Below, piece by piece: positions 7,873 to 16,589 of a stretch of 64,000 nucleotides of DNA; the stretch's first letter is position 1; every line of letters starts with the position of its first letter. The translations under genes were made by a program, and so were the position numbers. The DNA is taken from NCBI RefSeq assembly GCF_013033515.1, contig NZ_WQEG01000002.1:434001-498000 (forward strand), written 5' to 3'. The notes under the pieces were generated by a model. The model had not been told where the DNA came from. It saw nothing but the letters and a program-made list of their open reading frames with translations, and did not search any database. This DNA comes from Ruegeria sp. HKCCA6707. Its GTDB lineage: Bacteria; Pseudomonadota; Alphaproteobacteria; Rhodobacterales; Rhodobacteraceae.

Positions 7873-8461
7873 GGGTCAAAGCCTCTATTACTTCAAACAG
7901 ATAGGCGTCAAAAGCCGCCGCGATGGTGGACAGCAACGCGATGTGATCAATCTCGCGACGCTCCTGCCCGACCTGTAATGCTGCCTGCCCCGGCATCAGA
8001 CCGGGGTCTTCGACGACCTGAGCTTTGGAGGGCAGACCTTCTGGCAGCAAGTCATCGATCAGCGCGGCTGTTCCCTGAGGCACGCGCAATTGAATGGGTT
8101 GCGCGATTTGGTTGCGCGCCATCTCAACAAGCTGTTCGATCAGTCTGCGCGCAAAACTCTGATCCAGCGCTTCCGGCAAAACCGTCTGGACCAGGCTTTC
8201 GAACATCGGTTCAAGCGAAACGGTCATCCGTGTCAGCGCTTCGTGATAGGTGAACGACACATCCGACAAGGCCGCTGACAAATCGCCCGTAAGCTTGTCG
8301 CGGCCTGCGTCCTGAGCTTGAGTGGCGTCGTCCCAACCAGCACCATATCCGCGCTCGAATGCGATCAGGCGCTGTTCCTCCAGTGCTTCTTCATCCAGAA
8401 GATGCAACGCACTGCCACCAACCTGAGTGGTGAAATCCTCGAGAAGATGCGCAATCGACAT
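7865..8461 (-). CDS. fliH: FliH-like flagellar export ATPase regulator
   Basis: A 198-residue soluble protein sitting between fliF and fliN, the usual place for FliH in this group. It has an acidic, helical N-terminal half (DEEALEEQRLIAFERGYGAGW) and a C-terminal half (LPEALDQSFARRLIEQLVEMARNQ, abridged; then LRVPQG and a small-residue-rich end) in the style of FliH/HrpE. Similarity to enteric FliH is weak, so the name rests partly on context. FliH dimers dock the FliI ATPase to the C-ring via FliN. The gene overlaps fliF by one base (TGATG) and fliN by eight. Confidence 0.72.
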   Translation of the reverse strand: MSIAHLLEDFTTQVGGSALHLLDEEALEEQRLIAFERGYGAGWDDATQAQDAGRDKLTGDLSAALSDVSFTYHEALTRMTVSLEPMFESLVQTVLPEALDQSFARRLIEQLVEMARNQIAQPIQLRVPQGTAALIDDLLPEGLPSKAQVVEDPGLMPGQAALQVGQERREIDHIALLSTIAAAFDAYLFEVIEALTHD

Positions 8462-10029
8462 CAGGCCGTCTCCTCGCTTTCCTCAAGCCAACTGCACAGT
8501 ATCTCGACCGTTTCTTCCTGCTTGTCTCCAATCATCGAGCGCAAACGGTCGACGGCATCGTCACTGCGTGCCTCGGACAACGCTGGAACATTCTGAGCCG
8601 GCTGTCCTGGCAAAGCCGTGAATTCCTGCCCATCATCTGCCGCTATCTCACCAACCAGCGGCGCATTGCCGGTGTTCGCTGTGGCGGGAGATGGCAAAGC
8701 CGGGGCTGCCTGATTGGTCAGGATCGGTCGGATCACGAACAGAGCCAAAACAAGGGAAACAAGCGCCAAAACCGCCATCTGGATCAGGGACATCACGTCC
8801 AGGTGGATGTTCTGCCACAGCGAAGAAGCCACCAGGGTTCCAGCCGGTTCGACCACCGGCAGGTCCAGCGATTTGAGGGTGATCACATCGCCCCGCTCGG
8901 CGTCGTACCCAACGGCCGAGGCCACCAGTTCTTCCAACGCGTCAAGTTCAACCTGCGGCATCGGCTCGAACCCCGCCTCGGTCTGTATACCATTGACCAG
9001 CACCGCAACGGTCAGCCGCTTGATGGCGCCGGGTGCCCGATGAACCTCGAGTTCGGTCTCGGACACCTCATAGTTCACGCGTTCACGGGTTTGGGTCGCC
9101 GTCGAGTTGGATTCGTCCCCTCCGGCACCATCACCATCTGGCAGGTTCGACGCGACCGTCACCTCAGACGACTGGTTGCGCGCGCTGTCCGAGCGTTCTT
9201 CGACATCGGTGCTGATCGCCACCCGGCTTTGTGGATCAAACCGCCGTTCACGGATCGATTCAGTTTCGGTCACCGTATCGACGCTGACCTCGACCACCGC
9301 GTTTCCTGCGCCAACCCGCGCCTCGACCAAACGCAAAACGCGTTCGCGCAACTGGCGCGCCTTTTCATCCGCGCTATCCCCGGCCACTGGATCATCCTGC
9401 GCACCGATCACTGCGCCGCTCGAATCGATCACGGCAACGTTTTCGGGGGTCAAGCCGCTGACAGCCGAAGAAACAAGAAATCGGATCGCTTTGGCCTGGT
9501 CGCCAGTGATCTGCGCGCCCGACGCCGCCAGATAGACCGAAGCAGTCGGGGTCACACTGCGCTGAAACGGGTTGGCGGTGCCATTGGCGATATGCACCCG
9601 CGCCTGACTGACATGAGGGCTTCCGACGATGGTTCTGGCCAGCTCGCCTTCTTTTGCGCGCCAATATGCGGCGTCAAACATCTGCGAGGTGGTGCCAAAC
9701 CCACTAAGGGAATCAAGCAGCTCGTACCCGCGGCTACCATTTGCGGGCAATCCTTCACTGGCCAATGTCATCCGCAGCTCATCCCGCTGCGTGCTGGGTA
9801 CGTAGATCGACCCGCCGCGAATCTCGTAGGCGACCCCTCTTTGATCCAGCGAGCGCACGATGTCGCCAGCGGCCCCGCTTTCCAACCCAGCATAAAGCAG
9901 GGTCATGGAGGGCGCCGTCACCAGACGCGACATGCCGAGGATTCCCAGAAAAACCAGCACGACAGCACCAGCCACGATTATTTGTTTACGCCTGTCCAAA
10001 CTTGCCCAGACAGTTCCGATCTGCTGCAC
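8461..10029 (-). CDS. fliF: Flagellar MS-ring protein FliF
   Basis: A protein of about 522 residues that forms the MS ring in the inner membrane. A first membrane helix lies near residues 17-38, followed by the YscJ/FliF ring-building domains (LYAGLESGAAGDIVRSLDQ; ALEGLPANGS-like segment; PHVSQARVHIA). A long variable periplasmic loop comes next, then a second membrane helix near residue 425. The cytoplasmic tail AVDRLRSMIGDKQEETVEIL binds FliG. I prefer the GTG at 10029 because GGAGG lies five bases upstream; a GTG at 10035 in frame is also possible. It is the first gene of the leftward flagellar unit. Confidence 0.95.
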   Translation of the reverse strand: MQQIGTVWASLDRRKQIIVAGAVVLVFLGILGMSRLVTAPSMTLLYAGLESGAAGDIVRSLDQRGVAYEIRGGSIYVPSTQRDELRMTLASEGLPANGSRGYELLDSLSGFGTTSQMFDAAYWRAKEGELARTIVGSPHVSQARVHIANGTANPFQRSVTPTASVYLAASGAQITGDQAKAIRFLVSSAVSGLTPENVAVIDSSGAVIGAQDDPVAGDSADEKARQLRERVLRLVEARVGAGNAVVEVSVDTVTETESIRERRFDPQSRVAISTDVEERSDSARNQSSEVTVASNLPDGDGAGGDESNSTATQTRERVNYEVSETELEVHRAPGAIKRLTVAVLVNGIQTEAGFEPMPQVELDALEELVASAVGYDAERGDVITLKSLDLPVVEPAGTLVASSLWQNIHLDVMSLIQMAVLALVSLVLALFVIRPILTNQAAPALPSPATANTGNAPLVGEIAADDGQEFTALPGQPAQNVPALSEARSDDAVDRLRSMIGDKQEETVEILCSWLEESEETA

Positions 10030-10148
10030 GCTCACCTCCGACTCGCCGACATTCTGTGCGGCACGTCCCTTGTTTGAACGATTGCCCTTAACAATCGGTT
10101 AGTCCCTGCGGGGTTATGACAAGGGCCAGACGCATGGATGAGGATGTC

Positions 10149-10646
10149 ATGACCGACGCGACCGCAGATGAGGCAGAAGCCCCTAAGAAATCGGGGAAAT
10201 TGGGAATGATCCTTGGGGTGATTCTGGCTCTTGCCGGTGCGGCTGGCGGATTCTTCGCGACGACCGCAGGTCTGCTGCCTTACGGATCGGAAAAACCCGA
10301 AGATATGGCCAAGACCAAGGATGAAAAAAAGGACGTCAAAGCCCTGCCAGATGTTGGTTTCGTCGACCTGCCTCCGGTGATCGTTTCGGTGAACGCTGGC
10401 GATTCGCGGCATTTGAAGTTTCACGCTCAGCTTGAGGTGAACGCCGACTACATGGCGGATGTGGAAAAGATGCAGCCGCGAATCATGGACGTTTTGAACA
10501 ACTACATGCGGGCCGTCGAACTGACTGATCTTGAGGATTCGCTGGCCCTGATGCGCATTCGCGGCCACCTGCTGCGCCGCATCGCCATTGTCGTCGGAGA
10601 AGGCCGCGTTCGCGACGTTCTCGTGATGGAATTCGTATTGAATTAG
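10149..10646 (+). CDS. fliL: Flagellar basal body-associated protein FliL
   Basis: A FliL of about 165 residues with one membrane helix (LGMILGVILALAGAAGGFF) and a periplasmic domain ending in RVRDVLVMEFVLN. FliL forms rings around the stator units and supports torque. The ATG at 10149 has GAGG five bases upstream; ATGs at 10134 and 10116 are alternative starts. The domain features VSVNAGDSRHLKFHAQLEV and a MRIRGHLLRRIA segment are typical. It is divergent from fliF across about 120 bases, and a flagellar promoter region must lie between them. It heads the rightward unit fliL-orf-motE-motA. Confidence 0.92.
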   Translation: MTDATADEAEAPKKSGKLGMILGVILALAGAAGGFFATTAGLLPYGSEKPEDMAKTKDEKKDVKALPDVGFVDLPPVIVSVNAGDSRHLKFHAQLEVNADYMADVEKMQPRIMDVLNNYMRAVELTDLEDSLALMRIRGHLLRRIAIVVGEGRVRDVLVMEFVLN

Positions 10647-10655
10647 GAGACAAAG

Positions 10656-11141
10656 TTGGAACTGATTGCGGATATTCTGCTGGTCGCCGGTGCGCTTGGA
10701 GCGGGTCTGTACTGCTTTGTTCTGGCGCGCCGTCTGAAACGGTTTACCGATCTCGAACAAGGTGTAGGAGGGGCTGTTTCCGTCCTGTCGGCGCAGGCTG
10801 ATGAGTTGAAAACCTCATTGGACTCAGCCCGCGCGGCATCAGATCAGTCGGGCGCTGCGCTGCAGGAGTTGACCCAACGTGCCGAGGCTGTTGCTCAGCG
10901 GCTCGAACTGATGATGGCGTCGATGCACGATCTGACGCCCGAACACTCTCAAGCTCAGGTGGAACAGACCGAAACGCGAAACCCCAAGGTGTCGCAGACA
11001 GTGTCTAATTCGAACGACACAGTCGATCCTGCTGCGCCGGAAAAGCCTGAGAAACCGGTCGGTTCGACAGAAATTGAGAGATCTCCGGGCGGGCTGATGT
11101 TCTTTCGCCATGCCAAACCTCAGGCGGGGCCAGCGAAATGA
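10656..11141 (+). CDS. Membrane-anchored coiled-coil protein of the flagellar cluster, function unknown
   Basis: A 161-residue protein starting at TTG with AGGAGA just upstream. It has one N-terminal membrane helix (residues 4-25, LIADILLVAGALGAGLYCFV), then a heptad-like alpha-helical stretch (residues 35-95), and a Pro/Glu-rich tail ending GGLMFFRHAKPQ. I do not recognise a named family. It lies 9 bases after fliL and overlaps the motE-like gene by four bases, so it is transcribed and translated with stator genes. The shape suggests a small inner-membrane flagellar accessory protein. Confidence 0.7.
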   Translation: MELIADILLVAGALGAGLYCFVLARRLKRFTDLEQGVGGAVSVLSAQADELKTSLDSARAASDQSGAALQELTQRAEAVAQRLELMMASMHDLTPEHSQAQVEQTETRNPKVSQTVSNSNDTVDPAAPEKPEKPVGSTEIERSPGGLMFFRHAKPQAGPAK

Positions 11142-11725
11142 TCCCGGTCGCTCCCAACAAACCACGGCCACGCGGTGGCGTTTTGGCAGTCATCGCGCTT
11201 TTGATGCTGGGATCAGCCGCCATTCGGGTCGGTCTGGAGGCAGGGCCCGCGCTGGCAAGGGGGGTGGACCCGGATCAGATGGACCCCAAGCCCGAGGCGC
11301 CCGCAAGCACCACAGCCGCTGAATTGCAGCTGTTGCTGAGCGAGCTTCAAGCCCGCGAGAAAGACCTCAAACTACGCGAAGAAGAAATCCAGAATACCGA
11401 ACGGGCGCTTGAGATCGCAAACGACGCAATTGAAACCCGCCTGGTCACGCTTGAACAGGCCGAAGAAGCGCTGCGCGAAACACTTAGTCTGGCCGACAAG
11501 GCCGCCGAGAAGGATCTTTCGCGCCTGACAGAGGTTTATCAGAACATGAAGCCCAAAGACGCCGCCGCTTTGTTCGAGACCATGGATCCCGTTTTCGCAG
11601 CAGGTTTTTTGGGCCGGATGCCCGCCGATACAGCCGCAGGTGTCATGGCCGGGCTAAGCCCCGAGGCCGCCTATACAATCAGCGTCGTCATGGCTGGCCG
11701 TAACGCGCGCGCGCCGCAGGAATAG
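11138..11725 (+). CDS. motE: MotE-like flagellar protein (MgtE N-terminal-like fold)
   Basis: A 195-residue exported or membrane-anchored protein. It has a hydrophobic N-terminus (GGVLAVIALLMLGSAAIRVG), a long coiled coil (residues 55-125, rich in E/K/R/A) and a C-terminal MgtE_N/FliG-like module (TEVYQNMKPKDAAALFETMD, then FLGRMPADTAAGVMAGLSPE). This matches MotE of rhizobia, a periplasmic chaperone needed for folding or stability of MotC. The ATG overlaps the previous stop (ATGA). Its position directly before motA supports a stator role. The assignment is by architecture and context. Confidence 0.78.
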   Translation: MIPVAPNKPRPRGGVLAVIALLMLGSAAIRVGLEAGPALARGVDPDQMDPKPEAPASTTAAELQLLLSELQAREKDLKLREEEIQNTERALEIANDAIETRLVTLEQAEEALRETLSLADKAAEKDLSRLTEVYQNMKPKDAAALFETMDPVFAAGFLGRMPADTAAGVMAGLSPEAAYTISVVMAGRNARAPQE

Positions 11726-11771
11726 GCACCATGGTTTCCCCTCACGCACTTCAAAACACCGGAGATTTCTC

Positions 11772-12641
11772 ATGATCGGCATTGTTGGAATCGTCGTTAT
11801 TTTCGTCATGGTTTTCGGCGGCTATCTGGCTGCGGGTGGCAAGATGACCATCATCATGAAATCACTGCCGTTCGAGATGATGATGATCGGGGGGGCCGCT
11901 GTCGGTGCCTTTTTGATCAGCAACGACATGAGCGCCGTCAAACACACCGCAAAGGATATCGGCAAGGTTTTCAAGGGACCGAAATGGAAACCCGATGACT
12001 ATCGTGACCTTTTGTGCCTGCTGTTTTCGCTGATCCGTATCGCGCGCGCCAACCCGGTGGAGGTCGAACAACATATCGAAGATCCCCAAAGTTCGAGCCT
12101 GTTTTCGGCCTATCCCAAAATCCAGGCCGACAAGGAAGCCGTTGATCTAATCTGTGATACCATGCGGTCGGCGTCGATGAACTATGACGATCCCCATCAG
12201 GTTGAAGAGGTGCTGGAAAAACGGATGGAGGCCAATTTCCACCACGCACTGCATTCCAGCCACGCCCTGCAAACGATGGCCGATGGCTTGCCTGCCTTGG
12301 GAATCGTTGCCGCGGTTCTGGGTGTTATCAAAACAATGGGTTCGATCGATCAACCGCCCGAAGTATTGGGCAAGCTGATCGGCGGGGCGCTGGTTGGCAC
12401 CTTTTTGGGGGTCTTTCTGGCCTATGGTCTGGTCGGCCCCTTTGCGGGAAAGGTGAAGGCTGTCGTTGAGGAAGACAACCATTTCTATCAGCTCATCAAG
12501 GAAGTTCTGGTTGCCAATCTGCACAACCACAACGCCGCTATGTGCATCGAGGTTGGGCGGCAAAATACACCAACTCATAACCGTCCCGGCTTCTCGGAGT
12601 TGGAAGAGGCGCTGAAAGAGCTCAAGCAGGCGGCGGCATGA
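11772..12641 (+). CDS. motA: Flagellar stator protein MotA
   Basis: A 289-residue inner-membrane proton-channel subunit of the flagellar stator. Membrane helices are at about residues 3-22, 30-50, 170-192 and 205-228. The cytoplasmic loop between helices 2 and 3 holds the FliG-contacting region. The conserved GIVAAVLGVIKTMG and GALVGTFLGVFLAYGLVGP motifs mark helices 3 and 4 and include the pore-lining residues. GGAG precedes the ATG. The partner gene motB does not follow; the next gene, overlapping by four bases, is a large exported protein. MotB must be encoded elsewhere. Confidence 0.96.
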   Translation: MIGIVGIVVIFVMVFGGYLAAGGKMTIIMKSLPFEMMMIGGAAVGAFLISNDMSAVKHTAKDIGKVFKGPKWKPDDYRDLLCLLFSLIRIARANPVEVEQHIEDPQSSSLFSAYPKIQADKEAVDLICDTMRSASMNYDDPHQVEEVLEKRMEANFHHALHSSHALQTMADGLPALGIVAAVLGVIKTMGSIDQPPEVLGKLIGGALVGTFLGVFLAYGLVGPFAGKVKAVVEEDNHFYQLIKEVLVANLHNHNAAMCIEVGRQNTPTHNRPGFSELEEALKELKQAAA

Positions 12642-14797
12642 TATTCCGGCTGATCGCGATATTTGCTGTCTGTCTTTTTGCCGCTGCCGCGAAAGCTCAG
12701 GAAATCCCAGTGCGGTCGGGCGAGCATGAGGGTTACACCCGCCTTGTCCTGCAGGTACCGCAGGGCACGGATTGGCAGCTGTCTCAGCGTCAAGACGGGG
12801 CATCAGTATCGGTTGATCTTACGGACGTGACATTTGATACGAGCCCAGTATTTGACCGCCTTTTCCAAAACCGTTTGTCAAAGCTGACCCAACCCAAACC
12901 GGGCGGGCCCCTGGAACTGGAATTTGCCTGTGACTGCATCGCTTCGGCGTTCTTGCATCGGCAAACCATGATCGTGATCGACATCGCTCCGGGAGAATTT
13001 GTGCCTCCGCCCACAGCGGATATCTTTGATTTCACAGAGAATTCAGTGGTTGAAAAACCGCCTTTTCCAATCTCTGAGGCCCTCGCCCTACCGTTGCGGG
13101 ACCTGAATGCCCCCAGCTTTGAAGCACAGTTAATGGAACGGGTCCTCCAAGGTGCGGACCGAAGCGTTGTTGATCTGGACATTGCAGGAGTCGGTCGCCG
13201 CGATTCAGTAAGCGATTTGTCTCTGCTCTTGCCGAACTCGCTGCCTGAAAACATCCGGCTTTCTTCGGTGCTGGACGATGTTGAAGGGTTGGGAGACCTC
13301 CGGCTGGACGCGCTGGATCCGGTTCCGGTTTGCCTGACCGATGCAGATCTGGGTTTTGACGACTGGTCAACCGAACAGCCTTTTGTCGAACAAGTCGCAA
13401 ATCTGCGTGCCGGCTTGTTTATGGAGTTTGACAAGGTCGATCAGGAGCGGGCGATACAGCTAGCAAAACTTTATGCCTATTTCGGGTTTGGCGCTGAAGC
13501 GTTGCATTTGCTCGATCTTACGGGTTCAGACACCTCGGATGGTGAACTAGTGGCTGCCATCGCGCGTATCATGGACGAAGAACCAGCCCGCGCGCCAGGG
13601 CCGTTTGACGGGCAGCAAAGATGTGACTCCGACTCTGCGCTGTGGGGCCTGTTGTCCGAAGGCCAGTTGGCCCCCGATGCGAATTTGGATGCGATTGAGC
13701 AATCCTACTCAAAGCTGCCACTCCATCTTCGCAAACATCTGGGACCAAGATTGTCTGAGATTTTGGTGGAAGCTGATGAATTGGAGGCCTCGCGCCGTGT
13801 GTTGCGCGCCATCGAGCGGGGCGAAGCAAAGCCGGGCCCGGATGTCACGCTTGCCAAGGCGGAAATAGCCCAGGCGGAAGGAGAACAGGAACGCACAGAC
13901 GCGTTGTTGACAGAAGTTGTCACCACAGCCGAGGCCGGAGAAGATGCACCGCTGGCGCTGGCGCGATTGATCGAAAAACGCTGGTCTGATCGGGGTACGA
14001 TCGCACCAAAAGAAGTGGAATTGGCCGCTACATATGAGGTTGAACTGCGCCGGTCCAAGATGGGGCCGATGATGGCGCGGGCGCATGTTCTGGCCCTGGC
14101 TCTGAGTCAAGATTTCGCCACGGCTCACAAACGTTTAGACGCTGCACCAGATGACAAAGACTGGCAGCGCACACGTCATCAGGTTCTGGATCTTGTGACT
14201 GAGCGGGCAGATGATATCACCTTTCTGGGACGTGCGCTGAACATGAGCGCCGCCGCGCATAAGAAATTGCCGCAGAGATCTGCTGCATCCATTTCTGCCC
14301 GCCTGGTCGAGCTGGGCTTTCTCAAGCGCGCGGCTGAGATAACTGCGACGATCAATACCACCAATGCCGAAGATGCAAACAGAAGGTTACGCGCGCGTAT
14401 CTACTTGGATGAGGGATCTCCCAATCAGGCGCTGCTTACGCTTTCGCGCGATGAATCAGACGAAGCGCGGCTATTGCGGGCAGAGGCCATGAATCTGGGC
14501 GAGAATTATGAAGGCGCGGCGCAGGTTCTGCAGGACTTGGGTCAAAGCGAGAGCGCTGCGCGCTATCTCTGGCTTTCGGGCGCGGCGGTTGAGGATCTGC
14601 CGGAGACCAGCGAGCCATATCGCAATCTATCGCGATTGAGCGCGGCTTTGGCGACACCGATGCGACGCGCGTCGGATACACCGCTCGCCGATTCTGAAGC
14701 TTTGTTGAAACAGAGTGACGCGACTCGCAGTCAGATCTCTGAGATGTTCACTCTATTGGACGATTTACACAGGTCAGATGAGGCTGTGTTGGAATAG
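12638..14797 (+). CDS. Large periplasmic repeat protein coupled to motA, function unknown (MotC-like position)
   Basis: A 719-residue exported protein, signal peptide ending near AAAAKAQ (residue 21). Residues 22-110 look like an AMIN-type beta domain (GYTRLVLQVPQGTDWQLS; VSVDLTDVTF). The rest, from about residue 260, is alpha-helical with TPR-like helices (ERAIQLAKLYAYFGFGAEAL; ADELEASRRVLRAIERGEA; PNQALLTLSRDESDEARLL). I do not recognise a named family. The four-base overlap with motA and the preceding motE-like gene suggest a periplasmic stator accessory comparable to rhizobial MotC, but I see no clear sequence identity to MotC. AMIN domains often bind peptidoglycan or the envelope. Confidence 0.72.
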   Translation: MIFRLIAIFAVCLFAAAAKAQEIPVRSGEHEGYTRLVLQVPQGTDWQLSQRQDGASVSVDLTDVTFDTSPVFDRLFQNRLSKLTQPKPGGPLELEFACDCIASAFLHRQTMIVIDIAPGEFVPPPTADIFDFTENSVVEKPPFPISEALALPLRDLNAPSFEAQLMERVLQGADRSVVDLDIAGVGRRDSVSDLSLLLPNSLPENIRLSSVLDDVEGLGDLRLDALDPVPVCLTDADLGFDDWSTEQPFVEQVANLRAGLFMEFDKVDQERAIQLAKLYAYFGFGAEALHLLDLTGSDTSDGELVAAIARIMDEEPARAPGPFDGQQRCDSDSALWGLLSEGQLAPDANLDAIEQSYSKLPLHLRKHLGPRLSEILVEADELEASRRVLRAIERGEAKPGPDVTLAKAEIAQAEGEQERTDALLTEVVTTAEAGEDAPLALARLIEKRWSDRGTIAPKEVELAATYEVELRRSKMGPMMARAHVLALALSQDFATAHKRLDAAPDDKDWQRTRHQVLDLVTERADDITFLGRALNMSAAAHKKLPQRSAASISARLVELGFLKRAAEITATINTTNAEDANRRLRARIYLDEGSPNQALLTLSRDESDEARLLRAEAMNLGENYEGAAQVLQDLGQSESAARYLWLSGAAVEDLPETSEPYRNLSRLSAALATPMRRASDTPLADSEALLKQSDATRSQISEMFTLLDDLHRSDEAVLE

Positions 14798-14853
14798 CGG
14801 GGAAAGCTTTTTTGTCTCTAATACGGGAAATAATTCCGTTATTTTCTGATCGG

Positions 14854-16206
14854 TCATATTCCAGGCGGATCGTAAATAAGATGTGCGAGGTCGGAAAACC
14901 GGGTTTGTTTTGAAGGTAGAGACAACACGGTCGCGCAGATCTGAGAGGCTCTGGTCCGGCCTAACACGGGCACGGCAAATTCATTGTATTTGGCGACAAT
15001 TTCATCCCGGCCAAGCGGCTCTTCTGCTCCGCCACGGGCGTTGATGTCGCCGGACTCATAGACCTGACCGTCATTCGTCTTCAGCTCGACATCGGCCCAT
15101 CGGCCCAAAGGGAACCGCGCGTTGTGGCGGTCACGTTCAGAAACGGTGATCCGCTGGACAAGCTTTGCCACCGACGGGTCTGCCAGCCCGGCGCCCGAGA
15201 TATGTTCGACACCAATGCGACCGTGCACAGCGTGGGCGGCCACCGCAAAAGGCAGCGAGTATTGTGCCTGCGATGTTGTCTTTGGCATACCGGGGAACAG
15301 GCGGGCGGCCTCATGAAAGCTGAAGACTCTCAGTTCTTTGATCTGCTCATGAGACAGATCATGTTGCTGCATCAACTGGCGTACTCCGTCAATCGCAGCA
15401 TGGGCCCAGCGGCAGATCGGATAGGGTTTGATATACTGATCGTCGATCAGCCAATCCGAACCCAGATCCGACCAAAACTGTGCGACATCATCGTCTTCAA
15501 GCGTGATGGCAGGTGCACCGGTAAACCCACGCTCTGCCAGAACTGATGCAGACAGGCCCACCATTGCACCCCATCCAGATCCGTCATGCAACATTGTTGG
15601 GTTTGCGATCTCGCGCATCATTTGACTGCGCGGACCATGATATTCAGCGATCCCCAGAGCATGGCGCAACTGATCTGGGGTCTGCCCGCGCAGCCGCGCA
15701 GCCATGGCCGCCACTCCCAGCGCGTTCCAAGCTCCTGATGTGTGATAGTCGCTGACGCTGTGATGCAAAGCCAAACCCGCGCGCCCGGCAATCTCGTAAC
15801 CTATTGTCATGGCGGCCAAGGCCTCGGGCCCGCTCAATTCTGGTCGCTGCTCAGCCAAAGCGGCCAAAGCTGGCACGATTGCAACACCGATATGACCCTT
15901 GGTGGGGTTGTATCCGTCATGAGCGTCGAGGTTGTCAGTCTGCGTCGCTGTCGCGTAGGCCGCCCCCGCCAAACTGACCCGGCGCCCATCGAACAACATG
16001 CCTGCTGAAAATGCTGGATCGGAACTGACGTAGAGCAATGCCGCTGTGTCGCGCGCGATCACACCAGCCTCCATCGGGGCCGCACCGATCAGGACACCCA
16101 GCGTATCGAGAAAAAGCAAAGCTGCGGTTTCTAGCGTAGACTCCGGTATCGCATTGGTTGGAGTATTCAGCGTCAGCTCGGCGACGCGGCCAAACGTATC
16201 GTTCAT
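14854..16206 (-). CDS. MmgE/PrpD family protein
   Basis: A 450-residue protein of the MmgE/PrpD superfamily, whose characterised members include 2-methylcitrate dehydratase and cis-aconitate decarboxylase. The family pattern is clear in TQTDNLDAHDGY with KGHIG soon after, GRAGLALHHSVSDYHTSGAW and YIKPYPICRWAH. The ATG at 16206 follows GGGGGTTTGATC; a longer frame to 16248 has no better site. No methylcitrate synthase or other propionate gene is nearby, so the substrate is not known. It faces the motA unit tail-to-tail and stands alone. Confidence 0.87.
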   Translation of the reverse strand: MNDTFGRVAELTLNTPTNAIPESTLETAALLFLDTLGVLIGAAPMEAGVIARDTAALLYVSSDPAFSAGMLFDGRRVSLAGAAYATATQTDNLDAHDGYNPTKGHIGVAIVPALAALAEQRPELSGPEALAAMTIGYEIAGRAGLALHHSVSDYHTSGAWNALGVAAMAARLRGQTPDQLRHALGIAEYHGPRSQMMREIANPTMLHDGSGWGAMVGLSASVLAERGFTGAPAITLEDDDVAQFWSDLGSDWLIDDQYIKPYPICRWAHAAIDGVRQLMQQHDLSHEQIKELRVFSFHEAARLFPGMPKTTSQAQYSLPFAVAAHAVHGRIGVEHISGAGLADPSVAKLVQRITVSERDRHNARFPLGRWADVELKTNDGQVYESGDINARGGAEEPLGRDEIVAKYNEFAVPVLGRTRASQICATVLSLPSKQTRFSDLAHLIYDPPGI

Positions 16207-16529
16207 GATCAAACCCCCAAACAAGTGCATGTACAGGAATTCAGCCACAGGACCGGCCGGGAATATGATCTGATCCCGACGTGAAATGTCGAGAACCGCG
16301 CGGATTAGACGAAATAGACCCGAAAGTCTGACAAATTCAGGCTCTGAATCAGCAAATTTGTGCTCAATGACAAAAAACGCGCAAAGACGTGAATCCGTTT
16401 GGGTTGAATTGCCAAAATCTCACTCTTCATTGAGGTAAGACACGCAAAAATGCGCGCACGCGAAGTCGAATAACGACGGGACAGGCTGTTTGGGTATCGG
16501 CAAATCAAGTGTCGAAACTGACGGTATTC
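16207..16529. other. AT-richer intergenic region between the prpD-like gene and the LexA-box promoter
   Basis: About 320 bases without a gene I can support. Only weak frames are present, including a 112-codon minus-strand frame that crosses the promoter and has no family-like sequence. The leftward half should contain the prpD-type gene promoter. The right end leads into the LexA-controlled promoter of the small repeat protein. Confidence 0.5.
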
Positions 16530-16574
16530 TTGAAAAAGTTCCACAAATGTTCTATATTTGTTCCTGTGTGGAAC
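16530..16574 (+). promoter_or_regulatory. Sigma-70-like promoter overlaid by tandem LexA (SOS) half-sites
   Basis: A -35 TTGAAA (16530-16535) and a -10 TATATT (16553-16558) are separated by 17 bases. GTTC occurs at 16538, 16549 and 16560, each exactly 11 bases from the next, and the inverted form GAAC follows at 16571. This gives two overlapping copies of GTTC-N7-GTTC, the LexA box known for Rhodobacter and rhizobia. The -10 lies within the second spacer, so bound LexA would block the polymerase. A GGAGGT ribosome-binding site follows at 16575, ten bases before the ATG at 16590. Confidence 0.85.
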
Positions 16575-16589
16575 GGAGGTATTCGAGCG

